Origin: Nematostella vectensis
Lineage: Eukaryota > Cnidaria > Anthozoa > Actiniaria > Edwardsiidae
Assembly (NCBI RefSeq): GCF_932526225.1
Contig: NC_064046.1
Location: 186,001-250,000 of the forward strand
DNA length: 64,000 nucleotides
Reading direction: 5' to 3'
The position numbers and the translations under genes are program-made. The notes under the pieces are model-generated. The model did not search any database, was not told the DNA's origin, and worked only from the letters and a program-made list of their open reading frames with translations. Below, in pieces: positions 10,140-24,600 of the stretch; within the stretch, counting starts at the first letter, position 1, and every line of letters starts with the position of its first letter.

Positions 10140-12678
10140 GGCTTGTCATCTGCACTGGCCATCATTACAAAGTCTTTGTAAAAGTGCAGTTTATTGGGGT
10201 ATTCAAACTTCGTTCTTGTTATGCAAATTAAACCCACACATAAAGAAGTCAATGATCTTCACTGCCAATTCTGTTTTCATAAGAACAACGAAATGAAGAC
10301 GGCAGAGAGCTATTTGGGATGGCGGCACGTGAGAATACGTTTCTCGGATGCATTTCATCACGAAGTGGTTTCCTTGTCTATCGATTAGCCCGATCGAACT
10401 ATGCTAGGTGTTGATAATTTAACTTGTGTTTCTTTACGAGTTATAAACGTAGTTAAGGCTTTTGAGCATACTTCGTAAAAGGATGCAAATATATAAAAAA
10501 CTGTCCATAATTTGCTGTCACAGCAACTACACCCCGCCTTTTTTTTTTCTTTTTTCAAGTGAGTATTAGGAATGTTCCCCTTCTCCACATAAATTCTTTC
10601 TCAATATTTATTGTATTTATTTCTGCTTACCGAAGAGGGTTCATCGTTGGCACAATTGACCACGTGATCAAAATAACGACAAAGTATGCTTTACGTACCA
10701 AATTCAACTGAAAATACAACCGCATAAGTTTTACCAAATAAGCGTATACAAATGGATGCTTTTTTGCACTAGAGGTTTTGCCTGGATGAAAAAATTGGAA
10801 AAATCTTGGCTTTTGATCTAAGGAATCTTCTGAAATTTAAAAAAAAAAAAAAAACACCAAAAAACCTGGGAAAGTTCCACAGGCAATCCGGGAAACGAGC
10901 AATTCTGTCGAGAAGCTCGACGAGGGGAAAAACACAACGCGACACAGCAATAAAATTAGATCATTTATTCACACATTTATGTCATACGACATTATTTACT
11001 ATAGAACAGTCACAGAAGTGGAAATTACCCACCCACAGATCCTATATAAAATGACAACAAAAATGTCTGAGCATTGATCTCAGACGAATAATTTTAGGCT
11101 TACTTGAGGCTTACAACACGTACAACTAAGTTAACCATTTCACTCATTGTCCAAGGATCACAAAGTGATAACAATGTGCAAAATTATATCATTGCAATTA
11201 CGATTTGATCCCTTGTTAAATTCTAACCTATAGAAGCATGAGTATCACGGTTGAGAGAATCATTACCTGATCTGCTTAAAAATGAGTGGAATTGTTGGTG
11301 CCAATTGCTGCCAGCATGACCTGGCCAATATGCAGATCCTACAGAGGGTCATTCTAGATCTTATGAGACGAGTAGAATACCCCACACCCCCAAACTTGGC
11401 TCATAACATCCATTCTACTACTTCATAAATATAATCCAAATTTAATCAAAATTAGGTATAGATTTATCATCTGTATTCAAAATTCTATTGTTTAGATAAA
11501 TACTGAGGTATTTATATAACAAAACTATTTGCATGAACTGGAATTTCCCCCTATCAATAAGCCCGGCAAAATATGCAATTTCATGGGACAATGTACAATT
11601 GTGTTGGATTTCCTTCGCTTATATAACTGTTTCTAAACCAATATCGTACACTGATTTTCCTTTAAATGCCAACTAAAATGCCTACCAAGGAATCAAACAA
11701 AATATGTAGGATCACAGGCCCAAACATGACAGGCATAATCCTGTTATTGTTTTTTTTCCATGACTGACCGATTACTATCCCATTTTATTGGGAGGGGAAT
11801 TGCAGTGGCGAACCCAGAATTTATTGGGAGGGGAGGGGGGATTATAAAACAAATGTCACGGAATTATATTCATGGAATTTAGTGCCTATGTTTTTTTTAG
11901 GTGTGGGGGTGGTTCTAAATCCACCACCTGTTTGGAAATTAGTCGGGAAAGTAAAATAATTATCTGACTGAATCTTATAAGCAAACTTTGCCTAACTAAT
12001 AGATAAAGGCAAAGCACAAGGGAGTACACAAATTCCCATGGCCCCGCACATCCATGTAAAATGCTTAGCTATTTCGTCGTGTCTTTACAGGTCTGTAATT
12101 CTTGTATACGCCTACCATGCTATTCACAGCATGGTCTGGATAATTCTCCGAATTCTATGAATGGTTCTTGGAATGACGGGGACCTAACCTCTATTTTGTA
12201 AAAGTAGAATAAATCAGCCCTCGTCAAGTGCAAGCCTGGAATGAAATACAAAAAGTAGAACTTGATAAGTCAGGGTTACTATGACAATAGTGGACTTGCG
12301 CTAAGGGATCACGTGACTTTTGAGGTGACAAATTCAAGCACAAATAAGCACTGAAATGATTGCGAACATCATGCCAGCGAAGGGCTAAAAAAAAAAAAAA
12401 ATTTTAAAAGAAAATAAACCCTTTCCAAAAATATTTTTTCTGGCTTTATCCATAAGCCTTAAATGAGTTGATTTTGTTGTTATCTTGCCACTAAAAGCCT
12501 AGGCACACGCTACAGTTTGCTACCCCAAATATCCCATGATCTCTTAGAGCAAGTCCCTATAGTGCATTCCTCTAGGCATTGACTGTACTGTGCGTTTTCT
12601 TACGCCTAGTTGTGGGCCATATCATATGGCTTGTTGCACCTCTAGGTAAGGGGTTGTACTGGACAAAACAAAAGACTT
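10140..12678. other. Region between H2B and PPP4R1; possible PPP4R1 3'UTR
   Basis: No exon can be supported. The PPP4R1 stop at 12679 faces this region, so part of it should be its 3'UTR. There are several short A or T runs, including a poly(A) run near 10840. The minus-strand AATAAA candidates at about 10964, 11784 and 11820 cannot be ranked. Confidence 0.35.
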
Positions 12679-15600
12679 TCAACAAAAGCTACCCACCTCT
12701 GCTTTGTCAAGTCCAGTTTCCAGTGTGTCCTGGGCGGTGTCCGGCACCATGTCCCCTTTCTTGGCCACCATCTCGACACTCTCTTTCTTTGCTTCCCCAT
12801 CCTCCCTTGGTTTCTCTTCACAGACCTCTTGAGTTGAGCTAGATACCTCGTCACCAACTATACTAATATGACCTGAGCTTACTTTCTCTAACTCCATATT
12901 GGAATTGTCCTGGAATTCCTTGCTAAGCTCCTCGGCTATCTGATTCTCAAGGTGCGCTATTTGTTGGCTTGTCTGTAGAGTATCAATCCCCTCCTCCTCC
13001 ATGTCGACTTGCTCTGTATTATCACCGCTCTCCCCAGAACCTTCCTTCCGACACTCCCTTCCGACACTACTGTTGTGGGCACCCTGTGTAGAGTATTCCC
13101 GATTCTCGTCCCAGTCCTCTTTGCTGCCAGCAAAGTAGCGGACATCCCTGTCAGAGTCAGACTGGAGCTTGCGCAGTGCGCCAGTTACGATGTCCCTTTC
13201 TTTACATTCCGGATTCTGAAGGTAATCTGTTACCAATACAAAGAACATAACACATTTTACAACACTTCTGGCAATATTTTAAAATGGCTTAATGACATTC
13301 CCGCTGCCATTGTTGACATAATTACATTTTGTACTTTGAAAGGGCAGCGCCTTGACATGAGATGGCATGATCAGAAAGGATCTCTACCAACCTCTCCTCT
13401 AATAATGGTTATCTTTTCAAAATTTGCTGACAAAATTACAATAAATAATCCAAAAAGATACAGTAGCGTCTTCTTTATCGTAATAAATAATATTGTTAAA
13501 AATGCCAATGGGATAAACTGCTGGAAATTAATTTTCCTACTGGCTCTGAAGCTGTTGGAATGGGCAGCTGACGGGGCTCGTTAACTAAGATACCCAGGGA
13601 CTAAGAAAAGAGGCTTACCACAGTTCAGCACGCTGTGGGTTAGTGTCCGGGCCACGGCCAGCCGGACATTGGGCACTTTGTCTGATAAAAGACTGAGAAG
13701 GTTTGGGAGGAATTCCTCACAAAAGTGCGGTCCACTCTCAGCATTTTCCTCCAGCATGTTCTGACAAAGCTGAGCATAACTAAACAAGAGATGACAGTTA
13801 GGCTACTGCAATTAGTACTGTGTTTGTCATAAAACAAATGAAGAAACACACAAAAACAATAGACTCTGTTGTGCAACATCTAAACACAAACAGGGTTCAC
13901 AAGTTAAGAGAGAGAGGGAAAGAATAGATACCATAGCTCAAGTAAACTCACGCTTGTCGTCTTGTCCACTGCTGGCTGTGTGCAAACTTGATGATGATGT
14001 CCGACACAAACTTGCGAACAGAGCTGTCATCCTTGCAACCATGCAACCGCCGCAACAACACACCAATCTGATTCGAGAACAACCACTTGCCAATCACATT
14101 CCACATCCATACATTTAAAGCCAGTCAGAAAATATGTGCCCAGACAGAGGCAAACGTCAAAGTTCGAAATATCAGTGAAACCACTGATGGCAGGAGGCAA
14201 ATAGACATCTTACCAATCTGAATGCTATAGTTCTGACATCAGCAACACGGTCAGTGGCTAGGGTGATGGCTATGGGACAGATGAACTGTTGGACTGCGGC
14301 AGGGGTATAAAGGTCTGATAGGTACATCAGTTGCCTGCCAATCACACAGTAGTTAGGGACAAAGGTAGGTATTCATCACATCAAACAAACAGTAAGAGAT
14401 TAATGCCTAACAGCTGCCTCTAGCTATTCTTTAAGTTGTCCTATGTGTCTGTATGTCCTGTCTGTATGTCTATCTGTCTGTCCATATACTTGCCTATCTG
14501 TTTAACAATCTTTCTATGTCTCTTTTTTCTGTCTGTCTATTTATCATTCTGTTCGTTTGTCTGACTTTCCATATGTCAATCTCTACATTTGTATGTCATT
14601 TGATTGTCATTGTCATCATTCTGTTCGTTTGTCTGACTTTCTATATGTCAATCTCTACATTTGTATGGCATTTGATTGTCATTGTCATCATTCTGTTCGT
14701 TTGTCTGACTTTCTATATGTCAATCTCTACATTTGTATGGCATTTGCTTGTCATTGTCATCATTCTGTTCGTTTGTCTGACTTTCCATATGTCAATCTCT
14801 ACATTTGTATGTCATTTGATTGTCATTGTCATCATTCTGTTCGTTTGTCTGACTTTCCATATGTCAATCTCTACATTTGTATGTCATTTGATTGTCATTG
14901 TCATCATTCTGTTCGTTTGTCTGACTTTCTATATGTCAATCTCTACATTTGTATGGCATTTGATTGTCATTGTCATCATTCTGTTCGTTTGTCTGACTTT
15001 CTATATGTCAATCTCTACATTTGTATGGCATTTGCTTGTCATTGTCATCATTCTGTTCGTTTGTCTGACTTTCCATATGTCAATCTCTACATTTGTATGT
15101 CATTTGATTGTCATTGTCATCATTCTGTTCGTTTGTCTGACTTTCTATATGTCAATCTCTACATTTGTATGTCATTTGATTATCATTGTCATCATTCTGT
15201 TCGTTTGTCTGACTTTCTATATGTCAATCTCTACATTTGTATGGCATTTGCTTGTCATTGTCATCATTCTGTTCGTTTGTCTGACTTTCCATATGTCAAT
15301 CTCTACATTTGTATGTCATTTGATTGTCATTGTCATCATTCTCAGTGTGTTTGTAACGCAACCCTCGGTTGTTTGTCTGTCTGTCGATTCGTCTTCCTGT
15401 CTTATCTGTGTGTCTAACAGATTGTCTGAGAATTGATCCAACTTACTCAGCCAGTTCTTGTCTGAATCGCCAGTTCCTGTTGTTATCAGTTGAGAGGAAC
15501 TCAACCAGTACAGGGAGATAACCCACACGAACGTCCAGCGGCAGAAGCTAAAGCAACAACACATTATCAAGAACACATCATGATCAAGAACATAAACAAT

Positions 15601-18600
15601 CTGGATTGTGTAGAGATTACAGTATACTACGCTATGGTTGATTCATAAATCAACAGCAGAATCTTACACAATAACAAGTTATCAAGAAAGTATAGGGATT
15701 CTGTAGAGTTTTATAGAGTTCATTATGCTATGGCTTATCCAATAAATAAGTTTTGGACTATGCAACTTCAAAAAGTCCAAGTTTGATTGACCAGAGGACA
15801 TAGAATGCATGTTTTTTTTTAACAACAAAGAATATGATCAATAAAGTTTTCTACCTTGATGAAATCAGCCAGATGTTTAAGGACTCCAATTCGGACCTGA
15901 AATTAAAAGTATCAGCCATTTTAGTATTTGCGACTAAAATGAACTACCATGCAAGTGTCTTGAAGCTCGTTCCCAGAACTTTTAAACAGCAGTGAATACT
16001 TACCTCATCCAGGTCCTTGAGAAAACTGTTGAAGGTTGGAACAAGCTCTGTCTTGGTCAGGTCTTCCCCAAGGACTTGGGCAAGTTCATGGATGGAAAAG
16101 GCTAGAGTGCGACGGACCTTCCACTGCGGGGGAAAAAGGGATAAAGAGAAACTTGGTAAAAGAAGGAAGAACATGCAATCAACTCTGGCAATACAGAATA
16201 CTAGCCACTACATTGTTATTGTTTACTTTGAGAATAACAATCCACGTGCAAGAGAACTTAAACATCCATGATAAGAGTATGAGAACCATTTCAAGAACCA
16301 TTTCAAGATTTATGATAATTGAAGAACAATATTTGATTGATTGCCATAAGTTTCTGCAACAGATGAAAACTGGTGTTTTGCATTCACTTAGTGTTGTTCA
16401 GGAGAAATCTGGCATCATATGTACATTGTCTACCAAATATGACATATCCTGTGATGCCTACCTAAATATCCCTTGATGTCTACCTGCATATTTATCCCAC
16501 GATGCCCACCTGCATATCCCATGATGCCCGCCTGCATATTTATCCAATGATGCCTAATTGTATATCCCATGATGCCTAACTACATATCCCATGATGCCAA
16601 CTTGAATATCCCATGATGCTTAGTTGTATATCCCATGATGCCTAACTACATATCCCATGATGCAAACTTGAATATCCCATGATGCTTAGTTGTATATCCC
16701 ATGATGCCTAACTGCATATCCCATGATGCCTAACTACATATCCCATTATGCCTAATTGCATATCCCATGATGCCAAATTGCATACCCCATGATGTCTAAT
16801 TGTATATCCCATGATGCCTAATTGCATATCCCATGATGCCTAATTGTATATCCCATGATGCAAACTTACATATCCCATGATGCCAACTTGCATATCCCAT
16901 GATGCCTAATTGTATATCCCATGATGCCTAACTACATATCCCATGATGCCTAATTGTATATCCCTTGATGCCAACTTGCATATCCCATGATGCCAACTTG
17001 CATATCCCATGATGCCTAACTACATATCCCATGATGCCAACTTGCATATCCCATGATGCCTAATTGTATATCCCATGATGCCTAATTGTATATCCCATGA
17101 TGCCTAACTACATATCCCATGATGCCAACTTGCATATCCCATGATGCTTAGTTGTATATCCCATGATGCCTAACTGCATATCCCATGATGCCTAACTACA
17201 TATCCCATGATGCCTAACTACATATCCCATGATGCCTAACTACATATCCCATGATGCCTAATTGTATATCCCATGATGCCTAATTGTATATCCCATGATG
17301 CCTAATTGTATATCCCATGATGCCTAATTGTATATCCCATGATGCCTAACTACATATCCCATGATGCCTAACTACATATCCCATGATGCCTAACTACATA
17401 TCCCATGATGCCTACCTGCATATCTGAAGCCAGCAGTTCGTAGGTGTCTCGCAGACACGCCCAGTTCTCCCGTCCAAGGGTGAGAGTGACAGCAGGAAAG
17501 CTGAAGGCACAGTGCCGTGCAATCTCTGTGTCTATCGTCTGTGCCTTGGTTGGCTCTGTCATCGAGATGTAATGGTCAAGTAGATTTTGTGGGATCATAT
17601 CCTGTGAGCAAGAACAGTTTCACATCAAAGTTGTGATAACAAAAATGATAAATGAGAGCAACTACTAGACAGTTGCTATGCACATTTAAAATCTTGTATG
17701 ATTTTTAATCGTAGTACTATTAAAGACACGAGAAGGAGTGTTTTCGTGGATATAAAATACTGAGGGATTTTAGATCCGAGAAAACACGATCTTTGAGTGT
17801 TTTGAATGGCTTAAAACACTCATCAATATTATATAATATAGGCATGTTGATCAATTGCAATGGAAAAAACAATAGCTTTGGAATCGTCATTAAAAAGACT
17901 ACCGGAATTCGATTAAAGAAAGCAAGTAGAGCAATAAACAAAACTAACGTCATTAGATCGCGGGCAAACAGTGCGCAGTTTTACATAAACGGACTTGCTA
18001 GTGGAGCACTAGTCGAGGACAAAAATGTCGCATATTTGGAAACTGAAATCTTTAAAAAACAAGGCTGACAGCACAAGATATCCACCGAGAAGCCTCCATA
18101 CACTAATAACTGGACTTCATTCAATCCAATTACGAAATGCACTCCAGCTGGCTAAGCAAAATGACCCAAGGTTAGTACTGTACATATAAAGTTGTCTGTG
18201 TTTATACTGTTTCATTCAGGTCTTAGATCATTCTGACTTTCTTTATTCTCTGGTTGAACATAATTATGCGAGTCGAAACTGGTCAAAGACAGCTTGACCA
18301 TGGTTTAGAAAAAAGAATATGCGATTTTCTGAGCAAAATGAAGCTGCCATCTGGAAAAGGGACTCTTGTACTACCAAACAGCTAAGTCACTTTTGAACAC
18401 TGTTTAATAATGGAGTCTGTTTATGAGAGTGTATCTAAAACATACCATAAAGTAGTTCTATGCTATTTACTTGGAAATAAAGTAGTTTACTGTTTGTGAT
18501 CTTATGTATGCCGTTGTTTATTTGCCAAATCTGCTGGATTATATAAAGCTTCATTACGTCATGAGGTTTTATATAATCCTTCATAACGTCATGATAGCTT

Positions 18601-21600
18601 TATATAATGTTTCATGTTCGTTAGTCTGTCATTGTTTTTCTATTGTGCCAAAATATTTCCCTGAAGACGATTTCAATTCCCCGTGCTTAAAATGAGTTGG
18701 GTGTATTGCTAGGTATAAATCCTACCCATGTGTCCAAAAAACAACATCTGATTGGTCAACATACCTATTGAATATTGATGAGTGTTTTAAACTACATTTA
18801 AAGTATGTGCATATTATTGATACTAGGTACAAACAGTACTTGAACCACAAAACCAACAGACAGCACTCAAGCCACAAAACACACAGACAGCACTCAAGCC
18901 ACAAACACACAGACAACACTCAAACCACAAACATACAGACAACACTCAAACCACAAACGTACAGACAACACTCAAACCACAAACATACAGACAACACTCA
19001 AACCACAAAACATAGACAGCACTTAAACCACAAACATACAGACAACACTCAAACCACAAACCTACAGACAGCACTCAAACCACAAAACATTATAAGATTG
19101 AAAGTTATGTGTAGCTCTGAAAGCTTGAAAATGCTCATCCTCTGAGAATAATATAAATTTCTGGCAATTTTAGTACCAGAGAATAGGGAAAAGTATAAGA
19201 TCACCAAACAAAATATCTGAGTTTAGCCTGTCAAAATGAAACAAAACAATAGAAAGGTCAGAAGAAAAAAAAAACTATTGAAGATACAATACCTGGTGTG
19301 GGGTGACCATGCCGTCAAGCAAAAGATCATCATCGTATGATGATGACCTCCTAAGCTTTAACTCATGGTAGTCATCATAATCAAAGTCGTGAGGGTCGTC
19401 CGTCAGGGAGAAGATCGGCATGTGCTCCTCCTCGTCGCTGTCACTGTTGTGACCAAACGAGAGGTGTGGGCTCTTGGGCGGAGTCTGTCTGAGAGCTTCA
19501 CTCTTGTTTGTAGAACCTTGCACAGAACTCTTCATCTGCAAATCCTCAGTTTTATCATTACCATCACCATCATCTTCATCACCATCATCGTCCTCCTTAT
19601 CCTTATCATTAATGCTATCCAGTTCTACCTCAACTTGCGGCAAAGGACTTCTCCAATATAGAAAGGAATTGAAATAGTTCTCATCCAAATCAGCATCTAG
19701 ATCTGTCGTTGGGACAGAACAAAACCCGGACACAGTACACCCATTTGAGGACCTGCTCTTTTCACTTGACTGACAGCTGTCACTCTTTTCTGTTGATTGG
19801 CAGTTGCTACCCTTATCTGTTGATTGGCAGTTGCTACCCTTATCCATTGATTGACAGTTCCCTTCACTTGATTGACAGTTATCACTCTGACTGTCTGACT
19901 GGCAGCTGTCATAGCTATTGGTTGAAGAGCAGTTCCCATGTGCTGCCTCTAAGTCACATGACCCATCCTTGTTTGATTGGCAGGTATCGGCATGTTCGGT
20001 TGCCATATCAGGAGGGGAGATGTAGCCAGAATCTGTTGTGGTGGCCTCCGGGGAGGAGCCTCTTTCCCTGTGGGCGTGGTCCTTACTTGAAGAACTGTAG
20101 AAAGTGACACATTAAAATGAGACAAAAAATGAACAAATTTATTGGAAGCTATTAAAATTGATTCTGCAAAAGTGGTTTATTACTGGATGAATGACAAGCC
20201 AAATTTTCGTCTGCCCTAAAGAAGTCTTACTAAAGACGAAAATTGGGCAGAGTTGAATTCCAATTTTTGGTGTATTGTATTCCTTCTTCTGGTTCACGAA
20301 CACAACTATTTGGGCTTTTTGTATTCGAGATACATCTCCATTTAGCACTCAAATAAATAATCTTTTTCTTTAGCGGTCGCATTCTGATTGGTTAATAGAG
20401 TGGTCCGGAGATTCCTATATCTACCCTAAGTCTGAGAATTGATATTTTGCAAGTGCTGCTCGCTCAAAGAATGTTTTCGCTGGTGTTAAAAAAAAGTCAT
20501 TTACCAGGTTAAGGTCGGTCAGTATCATGAAATACCGTGACCTCGGCTTTCAAGACCTCGGTCACAGTATTTCACGATACGGCAAATAACCCCTATAGAT
20601 TTTTGTGAGTTTATGCTACTGATTTCCTTCGTATATACAGTATTTCTTTTTATCATGTTGGGATCATGCTTCACTGTTCCTTGCTCGCACCCCCTTAGAA
20701 TTTGAATTACGTAGTTTCCACATGCTGTTGTTGTTAGGAAGACATAATAATTAGGTTCTAACCTATCAACTCCTTCATCAGAGGCAGTGTTCTCATAAGT
20801 CGTCGACTCAGCGGCTGTGCGAGCCTCCTCGCTGCGCGGCACAGGGCACAGCATGCCATAATCATCAATATAGAACCCACTCTTGGCCGGGTTAGCAAAT
20901 GTGGAGATAAACGGGCCAAGGTTTTGGTATGCTGCCATTTGTACCTGGAAACAACAAGAACTTTTAGCAGCAGAATTAAAAATAAATTATATAAATCATA
21001 TAGCCTACAGAGTTTAAAACAGCGTGGTGATCTAGAAATAAAAGTTTGAGATTCAAAAATCAATTTAAACAGCTTGCAACAACGCCTAGTGCACACTAGC
21101 AACATAACAACATAAAGACATGTTTAGCCCGACATAACGACATGGTCATAATGACATAAAAGAAAAAACATGTTATTTTTCTCTTATGTCGTTATGTCGA
21201 AAATAGGAGTGCGCGCGCCCATGTCGTTATGTCGATATGTCGCTAGTGTGCACTAGGCATTACTATGATAATTGGCACCATAAAATGCACTACTTGTTGA
21301 AATTTACTTTACACTTTTCCGCTGCAAAGTTTTTCAGTGGTAAGGTAGAGAAATTTCTTGAGATTCTGTTGGAATAAGTCTTAATGTCAATTGTAATGGC
21401 TACTTGGGACATGTATTAACCTTCTCTTTGGGCTCAAGATAAAGGTACACAAGAAGTTAGTGTCCATGAACTAGTGGGCGGAACATTTTCCAAAACAAAA
21501 AAGGGATAACATCAGGATTATTTCTTGAAGACGTACCCATCGAGACTTGTCGCACAGAAGACTGATAAAAACCTCAGCCAGGTCGTTTCCTCTTACTTCC

Positions 21601-24600
21601 TCCGGGCTCGCCGCAGACACACTCATGAACGTCTCTGCACATGACTGTTCAAATAATACATGGGGGTTAGACGCATCTATTTACACAATGTGGTACATGA
21701 CAAATACACAATGTGTAACAAACAAAATATTTACATGCATTAGAAACATAAAATCTCCCTTACACAATGTGTGACGTTGTAGCCTGCAATGCAGGCCTCG
21801 AGCGATTTGTAGCTGCCATCTTTGATTTAAAACAAAAAAATGAAGAACGGAGGAGGTGTAGGTGTTTCTTCTCTCTCTTCTTCTCCCACCCCCCCCCCCC
21901 CCCATTTTACATCTAGCTCAAAATCCAAAATGGCGGCTATAAAATCACCGGGTAAACGCCTGAATTGCAGGCTAGTGACATACCAACAAAATACATGTTA
22001 GAATTATCTATCTACACAATGTGTTACAAGACAAATACACAATGTGTAACTCACAAAGTACATGTATCAGAAACATAGAATATGTCTTACATAATGTACT
22101 ACAGTACATACCAACAAAATGTGTCAGAAATATCTATTTACATAATGTGTTACATGACAAATACACAATGTGTAACTCACAAAGTACATGTATCAAAAAC
22201 ATAGATTATCTCTTACATAATGTACTACTGTACATACCAACAAAATGACTCAGAAATATCTATTTACAAGGGAAAACATACACTAGAGAAAAAGCATTCC
22301 GACTATGAACGAAAAATATTGTTCGATGGATTATGAAAAACGCTTTTACAATATTCAGAACAATATCAGGTTTCTACGAGATGCGATCCCTGATTTTCAA
22401 GATCATTTCTCCGAAGTCAAGCTCGTTTGTTTGAAGGCAATATCGTTTTTCCAAAGACACAATCATTCACCCTGTTATTAAAATTGTTCATTACTGAGGT
22501 TAATACTTAGTCTATGTGACATTAAAGCGACAAGATCTTGTTTTGCAAAGACTTTACCTATCGCGATGATCGTAATGGCAAATTAAAGTTTATTGATGCA
22601 CGAGTTCATTAGCAAGCGCAAAGCTGTCATAGTAAAGTTGTGGTCGTCATTGGCATTTGGTTGTTTTGAAAAGACAAGAAAATATCAACAGCCGATACTC
22701 ACTTTCTTAATTTGCATACGGCTCAAACAAATCGATTGTCAAACTTTACGAATCACAACAATCCTAATGGCAAAAGAAAGCTGAGATATTGAGGACTCTT
22801 TTGAGAGAGGTCTGTTTGATTCACAAGTTCAGTTGTTCCCTCATTATAGAAAAAGCGTTCGTTGATCTTCCAGATTTGCCAAAAACATTTTTCATTAGTG
22901 TACGTTTTCCCGTGCTGGGTCACAAATACACAATGTGTAAACAACAAAACATATGTATTAGAAACATCAAATCTCTCTCACACAACGTATTATGTACATA
23001 CCAACAAAACATATGTTAAAAACATAAACCATTTACACAATGTGTACACAATATGTTATCAACAAAATATGTGTTTGAAATATCTATGCACAGTACGCAA
23101 TATATAACATGTCAAATACACAATGTGTTACCAAAATGACAAGGTTTTTGGGGGGCCCTTACCTTCCTTACACCCCATACACCGTCCTGACACAGGCGGA
23201 AGAACACAGGAAGCTAAATGACATAAAACAAAATTAGCCTGTCTAGTACCCATACTATGTAGTCTACCTGGTTAAAATAGGTAAAATTGAATTTTTGTGG
23301 ATTTTCAGGCTTTGTAAAATGAAGTGCTTATCTCACCAGTTTGTCTGTTGTAAGCTCTGGACCGACAACGTTGCAGATCTCACCAAAGCTTGAAGCACAA
23401 ACCTAAAAATGGACAAACAAGGCTAATATAAAAATAATACTCTGGAAAAACAAAAACTAAACAACTAAACTAGATGCTTGACCATCAAAGCACATGAAAT
23501 ACTGTATTTTTATAATTGAGATTTTATTGGAAACCTATTTACTGAAACCTACAAGAAAGAATAAAATTAATCCAAATCAGTGGTTTGAATTAAATGATAA
23601 AAAATGAACCAAAATTATTTTTTTGTCTTTTATCTAGGGAACTCCAAGTTACTGTACAATAGTTCAAGCCAGTAGTGAGTTTGAGTTACAGTATGTAGAT
23701 ATGGTTGAGCTGTCAGAGTTTATTATTCACGATCAATGTGGTTCATTTGGACAAACACATGGCTGCAGACAGAGTGTATACCTTGCGAACATGGAACAGT
23801 GGGTCAGAGCAAAGAACTTCGAATCGTGGCATGAAGAAACGCTCCGTAATGTCCTTTCCAACAAGAGAAGACATCTTGCTCATCAACTGCAAGACAGGAA
23901 AACCAATAAATAATCTCCTCTAATATGTAAAGGGAAGTACACAACACTTTGAAATAGAGCAGGCACTTCTAATACGATATTTAATTTCTAACAGGGCACA
24001 CAAAAACACTCTCCACTCCCCATACCGTGACAGCCTCTGATCGGTAGTCGTCACTACTGTCACCTGCCGTCAACTGCATCAGCACGGGGCACACTTGATC
24101 TTCCACATCGGCTAAGGATACAAAGGTTAAAAATTAGTAAAATGCTACAAAAAACTAGTTATATCCCTATACCCAATGAGTTTGCTGTTTTGTGGGAAAA
24201 GCTGATGCTTGCTTTAATTAAGGCTTAATCTAGCATAGCAGAAAACTGACTCTTACAATTTCACTGCAATGCTGACTGAAGAGGTAGAAGATACTGTATC
24301 AGTTCCCTTCCTTCTTAGACTTCCCCCTCTTCTAAGGGAATACACTAGCTCACTGTGGAATACACTAGCTTACTGTGGAATACACTAGCTCACTGTGGAA
24401 TACACTAGCTCACTGTGGAACACACTAGCTCACTGTGGAACACACTAGCTCACTGTGGAATACACTAGCTCACTGTGGAATACACTAGCTCACTGTGGAA
24501 TACACTAGCTCACTGTGGAATACAATAGCTCACTGTGGAATACACTAGCTCACTGTGGAATACACTAGCTCACTGTGGAATACACTAGCTCACTGTGGAA

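Noticed and set aside
14453-15436. ORF of 327 codons and an overlapping 286-codon ORF
   Set aside because: They consist of a 72-bp tandem repeat inside a PPP4R1 intron; open only because 72 is divisible by three.
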